From the NCBI GenBank assembly GCA_934555855.1, contig CAKTFL010000048.1:1-9613 (forward strand): a DNA stretch of 9,613 bases, in the 5' to 3' direction. Source of the stretch: an uncultured Sphingomonas sp. (GTDB lineage Bacteria > Pseudomonadota > Alphaproteobacteria > Sphingomonadales > Sphingomonadaceae). The position numbers and the translations under genes are program-made. The notes under the pieces were generated by a model. It made no database searches. It was not told the origin of the DNA and saw only the letters and a program-made list of their open reading frames with translations. Shown here piece after piece: positions 1 through 5,599 of the stretch (position 1 is its first letter; every line of letters starts with the position of its first letter).

Positions 1-1104
1 GAACCGGGCGGTCGGGGGGACGTCGACCGTGGGCAGCACCCCGCGCGCCTGCTCGTTCAGGCCGAAGACGAAAGCGAGCACGGCGGCGATGGCGTGATAC
101 AGGTCGTCGCGGACCTCCTGCCCCTCGCGGCTGGTATAATAGACCGCGCGGGCGAGCGCCGGATATTCCAGCACGGGCACCGTCACCTCCCGGGCGATCT
201 CGCGGATCGCGAGCGCGGTGGCGCCGCGCCCCTTGGCGACGACCACCGGCACCTGATCGCGCCCGCGATCGTAGCGCAGCGCGACGGCGAAATGGGTCGG
301 GTTGGTCAGCACCACATGTGCCTCGGCCACGGCTTTCCTGGCCGAATTGTTCAGCATCTCACGCTGGCGGGCGCGGATATGGCCCTTGGCCTCGGGCGAG
401 CCCTCGCTTTCCTTGTGCTCGTCCTTTATCTCCTGCTTGGTCATCCGCAGCTTGCTCAGCCGCTGCCAGATCTGCATCGGCACATCGAAGCCGGCGATCA
501 GCACCAGCCCGCCCGCCATCGCGAACAGGATGCCGGTGAAGGTGTCGTCAAGCGACCGGAGCGCCGCGCCGAGATCGGAGGATGAGGCGAGGCCCAGCGT
601 GCTGCGCGACGCCTTCCACAGCATCCAGCCGCCGATCGCGCCGAGCAGCACCACCTTGAGCAGCGACTTGCCGAGCTCCGTCCAGCCCTGCATCCCGAAG
701 ATGCGCTTCAGGCCGGAAGCGGGGTTGATCCGGTTCGCCTTGGGCGCGAGCAGCCCGGCGTTGAAGTCGATGGAGCCGAGTCCCACTTGGCTGGCGATCG
801 CCGCCAGCACCGTGATCGCGAACAGGGTGCCGAGCGGCATCGCCAGCTTCCATCCCGCCTCGACCAGAGGGCGGAAGGGGGACCAGTCCTCCACGTCCGC
901 GCGCCCGAACTGGAAACTCGCCGCCATGATGCCGGCACAACCGCGCATCAGCGCCGGGCCGAAGGCGACCAGCCAGCCGACGCCGGCCAGCACGGTCAGC
1001 GCGGTCGCGAAATCCTTCGACTTGAGGATGTTGCCGTCATCGCGCGCCTGCTTGCGGCGCTTGGGAGTCGGGGCTTCCGTCTTTTCGCCGAACTCTTCGC
1101 TCAT
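1..1104 (-). CDS. flhB: Flagellar export gate protein FlhB (3' end cut by the window edge)
   Basis: FlhB is an inner-membrane part of the flagellar type III export gate. Its cytoplasmic domain cleaves itself so that export switches from rod/hook to filament proteins. Seen: 368 codons with no stop before base 1. The start reads MSEEFGEKTEAPTPKRRKQA, the usual Lys/Arg-rich FlhB opening with KTEAPTP. Hydrophobic segments lie near residues 32-52, 88-106, 147-163 and 187-206, followed by a charged linker (about 215-250). The self-cleavage motif NPTH is at residues 268-271 (bases 292-303), so the protein should be cleavable after Asn268. The last visible residues (LPTVDVPPTARF) suggest only a short tail is missing, since family members are about 350-385 residues. 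It follows fliR after a 27-base gap. An ATG 13 bases upstream is out of frame, and I see no strong Shine-Dalgarno sequence. Identification is firm. Confidence 0.97.
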   Translation of the reverse strand, partial: MSEEFGEKTEAPTPKRRKQARDDGNILKSKDFATALTVLAGVGWLVAFGPALMRGCAGIMAASFQFGRADVEDWSPFRPLVEAGWKLAMPLGTLFAITVLAAIASQVGLGSIDFNAGLLAPKANRINPASGLKRIFGMQGWTELGKSLLKVVLLGAIGGWMLWKASRSTLGLASSSDLGAALRSLDDTFTGILFAMAGGLVLIAGFDVPMQIWQRLSKLRMTKQEIKDEHKESEGSPEAKGHIRARQREMLNNSARKAVAEAHVVLTNPTHFAVALRYDRGRDQVPVVVAKGRGATALAIREIAREVTVPVLEYPALARAVYYTSREGQEVRDDLYHAIAAVLAFVFGLNEQARGVLPTVDVPPTARF

Positions 1105-1131
1105 GGAAGGGGGCTCATGAAAGGGCGCTCA

Positions 1132-1905
1132 TCAGCCGAGCACCAGATTCTGCGCGGCGGCGAGACTTTCGCGAATGATGACCAGCATGTAGTCGCCCAT
1201 CGCCGGAAAGGCGATGGCGAGCGCGATGACGCCCACCGCCAGGCTGGCGGGCAGGCCGACCGCGAACAGGTTCATCGACGGCGCGGCCCGGCTCATCATG
1301 CCCATCACGAGGTTGAGGCTGAGCAGCAGGAACCCGACCGGCAGCGCCAGCAGCAGCCCGGCCAGGAAGGTATAGCCGCCGAACAGCGCGATGTTCTTAA
1401 GGTGCGCGGCGTCCAGCCAGGCGGCGCCGGGCGGCAGCGCGTCATAGCTTTTTACCAGCATCTCCACGAGCACGAGGTGCCCATCGACCGACAGAAAAAG
1501 CAGCGTCAGCATGATCGTGAAGAACTGGCCGAGCGCGGGGCTGGGGCGGCCGTTCTGCGGATCGATCGCGCTGGCGAAGCCGATGCCCATCGACGTGCCG
1601 ATCAGCTCGGACGCTACCAGCGGCGCGGCAAAGGCGGTTTGAAGGATAAAGCCGATCGCGAGGCCCACCAGCGCCTCCGAGGCGACCGCCAGGAACGTGG
1701 CCACACCGAAGATCTGCGGCGGCGGTACGATCGGATGCGTGCCGAGGACGAGGAACGCGATCGCACCCGCCGCCGACACGCGCACGGGCAGCGGGATCGA
1801 CACGGCGCCGAACACCGGCGCGGTGATGAACGCCGCGCCGATCCGGATCATGACGAAGATCACCGCCCAGATCTGCGGCTCGATGGCCAGCCCGAACCCT
1901 AGCAT
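1132..1905 (-). CDS. fliR: Flagellar export gate protein FliR
   Basis: FliR is a polytopic inner-membrane protein that joins FliP and FliQ in the core of the export gate. Seen: 257 residues, a normal family length (about 250-265), with hydrophobic segments near 11-33, 44-60, 66-90, 127-147, 174-205 and 213-235. Typical family patches are present: GTSMGIGFASAIDP at 103-116, which lies in the conserved central loop, and MSRAAPSMNLFAVGLPAS at 204-221. The ATG at 1905 fits the usual short N-terminus, and the upstream frame is closed by a stop at 1963-1965. The bases before it show no clear Shine-Dalgarno sequence and are rich in palindromes, so translation may be weak or depend on RNA structure. 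It is separated from fliQ by 208 bases, the largest gap in the cluster. Confidence 0.96.
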   Translation of the reverse strand: MLGFGLAIEPQIWAVIFVMIRIGAAFITAPVFGAVSIPLPVRVSAAGAIAFLVLGTHPIVPPPQIFGVATFLAVASEALVGLAIGFILQTAFAAPLVASELIGTSMGIGFASAIDPQNGRPSPALGQFFTIMLTLLFLSVDGHLVLVEMLVKSYDALPPGAAWLDAAHLKNIALFGGYTFLAGLLLALPVGFLLLSLNLVMGMMSRAAPSMNLFAVGLPASLAVGVIALAIAFPAMGDYMLVIIRESLAAAQNLVLG

Positions 1906-2113
1906 GGCGCAGCGCAGGCGCGGCGAAGCTCGCGCCGTTCGCGCAAGCCGGGCCAGCGGCGCTCAAGCGCCGACTGACGACGCGGCTTTGCCGCGTCGGG
2001 CCTAAGGAGCGGGGAGATCGCGCCGCGGCAAAGCCGCGTCGTCGGACGGGTTCGGCGGTGTCGATCCGCCGGCCGCGCTGGTTCGCGGTGCGCGCGCTTT
2101 CGCGAACTGTGCG
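1906..2113. other. fliQ-fliR spacer packed with palindromes
   Basis: This 208-base spacer interrupts an otherwise tight operon. I see no convincing gene in it. It holds several potential hairpins: arms at 1917-1922 and 1931-1936 (ggcgcg/cgcgcc), arms at 1957-1962 and 1967-1972 (cggcgc/gcgccg), and the long inverted pair at 1976-2043 listed separately. No run of Ts follows the hairpins on the minus strand, so a classical intrinsic terminator is not supported. In the transcript the structures would sit just ahead of fliR and could affect mRNA stability or fliR translation; that is inference. Confidence 0.7.
1976..2043. repeat. Perfect 20-bp inverted repeat, REP/BIME-like
   Basis: The arm gacgacgcggctttgccgcg (1976-1995) is the exact reverse complement of cgcggcaaagccgcgtcgtc (2024-2043), with a 28-base spacer. 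Each arm is also a small palindrome: cgacgcggc-ttt-gccgcgtcg at 1978-1998 (9-bp stem) and cgcggc-aaa-gccgcg at 2024-2038 (6-bp stem). Two palindromic units in opposite orientation match the layout of bacterial REP pairs (BIMEs). Whether this unit recurs in the genome cannot be seen here. Confidence 0.75.
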
Positions 2114-2383
2114 TCACTTCACCAGATCCGGAATACGCTCGAACATGCTCACCGTGAAATCGCTGAGCAGGCCCAGGATCAGGCTGCCGAAGATCAGGAT
2201 CGACACCGCTACCACGATCAGCTTGGGCACGAAGGACAGCGTCTGCTCGTTGATCGACGTCGCCGCCTGCACCATGCCAATGATCAGGCCCGACACCAGC
2301 ACCGGGATCAGGATGGGCGCGCTGGCGAGCGCCAGCACCCACATGGTCTGGTTGGCGAGGGTGAGGAAATAGTCGGCGTCCAT
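2114..2383 (-). CDS. fliQ: Flagellar export gate protein FliQ
   Basis: FliQ is a small inner-membrane protein of the FliP-FliQ-FliR export gate. Seen: 89 residues, the same length as E. coli FliQ, made of two hydrophobic hairpin segments (about residues 13-39 and 52-75). Characteristic patches are LVSGLIIGMVQAATSINEQT at 29-48 and FVPKLIVVAV. An open frame continues upstream to 2542, but the ATG at 2383 (MDADYFLTLANQ) gives the family's normal N-terminus, and an AGGA lies 10 bases before it (2394-2397). The upstream frame runs through the repeat-bearing spacer and has no family resemblance. It sits between fliP and fliR, as is usual, but with unusually large spacers on both sides. Confidence 0.95.
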   Translation of the reverse strand: MDADYFLTLANQTMWVLALASAPILIPVLVSGLIIGMVQAATSINEQTLSFVPKLIVVAVSILIFGSLILGLLSDFTVSMFERIPDLVK

Positions 2384-2412
2384 GTGTCGGTCGTCCTGAA
2401 GGGTAACCTTTC

Positions 2413-2500
2413 CCGCTCGCCCTGAGCTTGTCGAAAGGCTGCATTTTTCCCACTGCAGAGGAGAAGAAAGGCAGGGCTCCGACAGGCTCATCCCGAACGG
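2413..2500. repeat. Inverted pair of about 30-bp repeats in the fliP-fliQ spacer (GAGCTTGTCGAA type)
   Basis: Copy A occupies 2413-2442 on the plus strand, with core ctgagcttgtcgaaaggc. Copy B occupies 2471-2500 in the opposite orientation, with core atgagcctgtcggagccc when reverse-complemented. By hand alignment 21 of 30 positions agree, including TGAGC, TGTCG and the terminal CTGC. The spacer between them is 28 bases. The core resembles the TTCGACAAGCTCAG motif often dispersed between genes in sphingomonads and other GC-rich proteobacteria; that is recalled knowledge and was not searched here. The pair fills most of the 136 bases between the fliP stop and the fliQ start and could fold into a stem-loop in the transcript. 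Confidence 0.7.
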
Positions 2501-2519
2501 GGCCGGGTGCGCGACCGCG

Positions 2520-3368
2520 CTAGGTCGCGAAACTGTTGGCAAGCGATCCCATGGTCAGCGCCCAGCCATCGACCAGCACGAACAGCAGCAGCTTGAATGG
2601 CAACGAGATGATCTGCGGTGACAGCATCATCATGCCCAGCGCCATCAGCACCGTCGCGACGACCAGATCGATGACGATGAACGGGAGGAAGATCAGAAAG
2701 CCGATCTGGAACGCGGTCTTCAGCTCCGACGTGACAAAGGCGGGCAGCAGCACCGAAAAAGGGATGTCCTTGGGCGAGGCATAGGGGCCGGACTTGGCCA
2801 GTTCGGCGAACATGGTCACGTCCTTGATCCGCGTCTGCTTGGCCATGAAGGCGTGGAGCGGGGCGCCGGCGGCCTGGATCATCTGGGTGCCGGCGATCTG
2901 CCCGGCGGCATAGGGCTGGATCGCCTGCGTGTTCATCTGGCTGATGGTCGGCGCCATGACGAACAGCGACAGGAACAGCGACAGGCCGATCAGCACCTGG
3001 TTGGGCGGCGTCTGCTGAAGACCCATCGCCTGACGCAGCATGGCCAGCACGATCACGATCCTGGTGAAGCTGGTCATCATCAGCAGGATGCCCGGCAGGA
3101 TCGTCAGCAGGCCCATGATGATCAGGACCTGAAGCGACAGCGACAGCGATCCCGACTGGCCCGTCTGCCCCTGGCCGCCCAGCTGCCCCAGCGCGCGATC
3201 GACCGCATCGCCGACCGCCGGTGATGGCGCAGGCGCGGGAGCAGCTTGGGCAAAGGCAGGCATGGCGACCAACAGCGCGACGATCAAGGCAAGGACGACC
3301 AGGACCAGCTTGTGCCGCTGCGACGAGGGGAAGCCAGCCCGCGTTCCCGCCTTGGCGAAAGCGCTCAC
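2520..3368 (-). CDS. fliP: Flagellar export gate protein FliP, GTG start
   Basis: FliP forms the ring at the centre of the flagellar export gate in the inner membrane. From GTG 3368 the protein has 282 residues, longer than the roughly 245 of E. coli because of its N-terminus. Residues 20-41 are a hydrophobic signal-like segment ending AMPAFAQA, fitting the known cleaved FliP signal peptide. An Ala/Pro/Gly/Gln-rich stretch (42-74) follows, then the conserved core. Signatures include [20 protein letters not shown] at 95-114, [20 protein letters not shown] at 211-230, then [19 protein letters not shown]. An open frame extends to 3671, but GTG 3368 is preferred: AAGGA lies 8 bases upstream (3377-3381), it overlaps the fliO stop as GTGA (3365-3368), and the extra upstream residues only shadow fliO. 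Confidence 0.95.
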   Translation of the reverse strand: MSAFAKAGTRAGFPSSQRHKLVLVVLALIVALLVAMPAFAQAAPAPAPSPAVGDAVDRALGQLGGQGQTGQSGSLSLSLQVLIIMGLLTILPGILLMMTSFTRIVIVLAMLRQAMGLQQTPPNQVLIGLSLFLSLFVMAPTISQMNTQAIQPYAAGQIAGTQMIQAAGAPLHAFMAKQTRIKDVTMFAELAKSGPYASPKDIPFSVLLPAFVTSELKTAFQIGFLIFLPFIVIDLVVATVLMALGMMMLSPQIISLPFKLLLFVLVDGWALTMGSLANSFAT

Positions 3369-3718
3369 AGGCCCAGTCCTTGTCCGAAGCGACCCAGCCC
3401 CTTCTCGAACGGCCCCTTTTCGAACCGCCCGCCCGGCTGGACCGGCGCGGGTTCGGTGCCCGCTTCGATCCCGGCCTTGTCCACCAGTGTCACGCCGCCA
3501 CGGCCGACGGACACGAGCAGTCGCTTGCCCTCGAACTCCAGCACCGCCAGCCGCAGGCCGGGCGAGATCATCATGGTTTCCTTGACCGCGATCAGGCGGT
3601 TCTGCGGCTTGCCGGGCATCCGGCTTTCCAGCCGCCGCCAGAGATAAAGGCATCCGATCATCAGCCCGCACACCAGCGGCAGGAGGATGACGAGCTTCAG
3701 CACATAGGACCAGAGCAT
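3365..3718 (-). CDS. fliO: Flagellar assembly protein FliO
   Basis: FliO is a small bitopic membrane protein that stabilises FliP and promotes assembly of its ring. Seen: 117 residues, with one membrane segment at about 5-27 followed at once by Arg residues (WRRLESR). A cytoplasmic domain (about 40-80) carries the family pattern [20 protein letters not shown] and [16 protein letters not shown]. The tail is Gly/Pro/Phe-rich with a near-repeat, FEKGPFEKG. The family diverges strongly in sequence, so the call also leans on position between fliN and fliP. The ATG at 3718 has a GAGG (3725-3728) that overlaps the fliN stop codon, with 6 bases between it and the start, suggesting coupled translation. 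Its stop overlaps the GTG start of fliP. Confidence 0.88.
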   Translation of the reverse strand: MLWSYVLKLVILLPLVCGLMIGCLYLWRRLESRMPGKPQNRLIAVKETMMISPGLRLAVLEFEGKRLLVSVGRGGVTLVDKAGIEAGTEPAPVQPGGRFEKGPFEKGLGRFGQGLGL

Positions 3719-3726
3719 GGGGTGCC

Positions 3727-4026
3727 TCAGCCGCGCGGGTTGGTCTTGTCGGGTGACACGAGCTCGGTCATGCGGACGCCGAAATGGTCGCCGACCGTGA
3801 CTACCTCGCCACGGCCGATCAGCATTCCGTTCACGAACACGTCCAGCAGCTCGTTGGCCTGGCGGTCGAGCTCGATCACGCTCGATTCACCCAGGGCCAG
3901 CAGCTCGCGCAGGGTCAGCTGCGTGGAGCCGATCTCCACCGTCAGCTTGACGTCGACGTCCTGAAGCAGCCGGAAATTGGCCGCCAGCGAGGAATCGACC
4001 GGAAATCCGCCGGTCATGTCGTTCAT
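3727..4026 (-). CDS. fliN: Flagellar motor switch protein FliN
   Basis: FliN is a C-ring protein that forms the base of the switch with FliM and binds the FliH-FliI export complex. Seen: 99 residues, nearly all one SpoA (surface presentation of antigens) domain at about 23-89. Family patches are [40 protein letters not shown] and [20 protein letters not shown]. The N-terminal extension found in enteric FliN (about 137 residues) is almost absent, as in several alphaproteobacterial forms. The ATG at 4026 overlaps the fliM stop (ATGA) and has AAGGA 8 bases upstream (4035-4039) inside fliM. fliO follows after 8 bases. Identification is firm. Confidence 0.96.
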   Translation of the reverse strand: MNDMTGGFPVDSSLAANFRLLQDVDVKLTVEIGSTQLTLRELLALGESSVIELDRQANELLDVFVNGMLIGRGEVVTVGDHFGVRMTELVSPDKTNPRG

Positions 4027-4958
4027 TGATCCTGTCCTTCGTCGAGATGCGCGATTGAAGTGAGGCGCACGGCCGCATGGCCGTTGGCGGAACCGACCGT
4101 GCCGCGCCCGAGCAGATCCTTGCCGACCATGACCGGCACTTCGGCACCGAAGCTGATCGGGATGACGTCACCGGGTTTCAGCGTCATAAGCAACGACAAG
4201 GGGACTATCGGCTCGGCAAGCACCGATCGGATCGGGAACTTCACCCCCATCGCGGCGCGGGTCAGCTGGTTGCGCCAGGCGGGGTCCGCCTCCGCCTTGT
4301 CCAGCACCTTGCCCGTCAGGGTCGGGGCATGGGGCTTCAGCGCGGTGACGGGGTAGAGGATGTCGATGAACACCGGCCGGTCCTCGCCCACGGCAAGGCC
4401 GAAGCGGGTGACGATCATCGCGTCGTCGGCCTCGGTCGACAGCATCGCGGGCGACGCCTCGACCCGGCCGGGGTTGAACTCGATCCGGGCAAGCGGTTCC
4501 CATGCGGCCCTGAGCGGTACCGCGAGCGCGCTTCCCAGCCGCGACACCATCGCCTCCGCAGCCGGCGAGAACTCGGTCGGCATCGCCGCGGGTGCCGCGC
4601 CGGTGCCGCCGAAGAACAGGTCCAGCAGCTCCAGCACGAACACGCCGTCGAGCACGCACAGGCCGACCGCGCCCTGCGGCGCGATCGCCATGGGCAGCCA
4701 GGCGGTCAGGCCATCCGCCCGTTCGGCGCGATAGTCGCCGAACCGCTGCACCACCAGCGGCTCGGCCCATGTGCGGACCTCGCGGCGCAGCATCGGTTCG
4801 AACATGCCGCGCAGCGACCGGGCGAGCCGCACCGACAGGTGCTGCAGGGTGTGGAGGTCACCGAATGGATTGAGCTTGGTCGCGCCGAACCCCGCCGCAT
4901 GAGCGGCAGGGGGGCGTTCCCGCGTCCGTCTGTCGGAGGTTGCCTCGGCGTTAACCAT
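4023..4958 (-). CDS. fliM: Flagellar motor switch protein FliM, lacking the N-terminal EIDALL-type motif
   Basis: FliM is the C-ring protein that normally receives phosphorylated CheY and couples it to FliG and FliN. Seen: 311 residues (E. coli 334). The middle CheC-like domain spans about 30-225, with the FliG-contacting glycine motif as LFFGGTGA at 114-121. A C-terminal SpoA domain spans about 235-303 (LSLLMTLKPGDVIPISF, then VMVGKDLLGRGTVGSANGHA). The first 30 residues (MVNAEATSDRRTRERPPAAH...) show no LSQxEIDALL-like CheY-binding helix, and neither does the open frame extending upstream to 5036. The ATG at 4958 lies 4 bases after the fliL stop, which favours it over the upstream start. 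No strong Shine-Dalgarno is seen, so coupling to fliL is likely. The stop overlaps fliN. Confidence 0.93.
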   Translation of the reverse strand: MVNAEATSDRRTRERPPAAHAAGFGATKLNPFGDLHTLQHLSVRLARSLRGMFEPMLRREVRTWAEPLVVQRFGDYRAERADGLTAWLPMAIAPQGAVGLCVLDGVFVLELLDLFFGGTGAAPAAMPTEFSPAAEAMVSRLGSALAVPLRAAWEPLARIEFNPGRVEASPAMLSTEADDAMIVTRFGLAVGEDRPVFIDILYPVTALKPHAPTLTGKVLDKAEADPAWRNQLTRAAMGVKFPIRSVLAEPIVPLSLLMTLKPGDVIPISFGAEVPVMVGKDLLGRGTVGSANGHAAVRLTSIAHLDEGQDQ

Positions 4959-4962
4959 GTCG

Positions 4963-5574
4963 TCACTGAACAACGAAACTGGTAAAGTAAACGTTACTGA
5001 CCCCGCCAAATCCCTCCTTTTGCTGCAGAACGGCATTGATCGACTGGACCAGGCGGCGCTGGAGCTGCTGCTTGCCGGCGGAGCTGAACACCTGCTCCTC
5101 CGTCGTGTCGCCCAGCGTCAGCAGCACCGCGGACCGGACCGCGATGTCGTTAGTCTTCAGATTTTCGACCACCGTGTCGTCATAGGGGGTCGAGATCGCG
5201 ACGCCGACCTGGATGATGTGAACCGAATCGCGCAGGTTGGACGTGAAGGCGGGATCCATGGTGAAATAGTTGGAGGCATATTGGTCGCCACCGCCGCCCG
5301 ACGGCACATGCTTGCCGCCGCCGCTGCTCTCGCCGCCGCCATGGCCTCCCTCACCTTCGCCACCCTCGGCCGGGCGCTTCTGCTCGGATTTGGGGACCAG
5401 CTTGGGTCCGTGCTCCTCCGCTGCGGCATGGCCGCCGCCGATCATGCCGCTCGACGCGGCAAAGACGCCCGCGCCGATACCGCCGCCGACCAGTACCAGT
5501 CCGCCCACGGCCATGATGACCAGCTTCATCTTGCCCTTTTTCTTGGGCGCGGCTTCCTCGGGTTTGTCGCTCAT
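4963..5574 (-). CDS. fliL: Flagellar basal body-associated protein FliL
   Basis: FliL is a single-pass inner-membrane protein that surrounds or supports the MotAB stator and affects torque and swarming. Seen: 203 residues, longer than the common 150-175. A Lys-rich cytoplasmic N-terminus (PKKKGKMK) leads into one membrane segment at about 17-40. A periplasmic linker rich in Gly, Glu, Ser and His (about 45-96) accounts for the extra length. The conserved FliL domain runs from about 101 to the end, including HIIQVGVAISTPYDD, IAVRSAVLLTLGDTTEEQV and a C-terminal VSNVYFTSFVVQ, the usual family ending. A good Shine-Dalgarno, GAGGAA (5583-5588), lies 8 bases before the ATG at 5574. The gap to fliK is 25 bases. 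Confidence 0.95.
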   Translation of the reverse strand: MSDKPEEAAPKKKGKMKLVIMAVGGLVLVGGGIGAGVFAASSGMIGGGHAAAEEHGPKLVPKSEQKRPAEGGEGEGGHGGGESSGGGKHVPSGGGGDQYASNYFTMDPAFTSNLRDSVHIIQVGVAISTPYDDTVVENLKTNDIAVRSAVLLTLGDTTEEQVFSSAGKQQLQRRLVQSINAVLQQKEGFGGVSNVYFTSFVVQ

Positions 5575-5582
5575 CGTCGTTG

Positions 5583-5588
5583 TTCCTC
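5583..5588 (-). promoter_or_regulatory. Shine-Dalgarno sequence of fliL
   Basis: GAGGAA on the minus strand, 8 bases before the ATG at 5574. It is the clearest ribosome binding site in the cluster and fixes the fliL start. Confidence 0.75.
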
Positions 5589-5599
5589 AGGGAATGGGA

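Noticed and set aside
787..1902. 371-codon plus-strand frame opposite fliR and flhB
   Set aside because: Its product is an Arg/His/Gln/Glu-rich low-complexity chain, and the opposite strand encodes clear FliR and FlhB membrane proteins.
1942..1955. Sigma-54 promoter-like gcaa...gcca read on the minus strand before fliR
   Set aside because: The spacing between the GC and GG elements is too short for a -12/-24 promoter, and the flanking consensus bases are absent.
1976..2043. Intrinsic terminator between fliQ and fliR
   Set aside because: The hairpins are strong, but no U-run follows on the transcribed strand, and fliR-flhB follow in the usual operon order.
4866..5036. A frameshift hiding the FliM CheY-binding motif
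   Set aside because: The minus-strand frames I could examine over this stretch contain no EIDALL-like sequence, and the fliL stop and fliM ATG are neatly spaced, so an assembly error is not supported.
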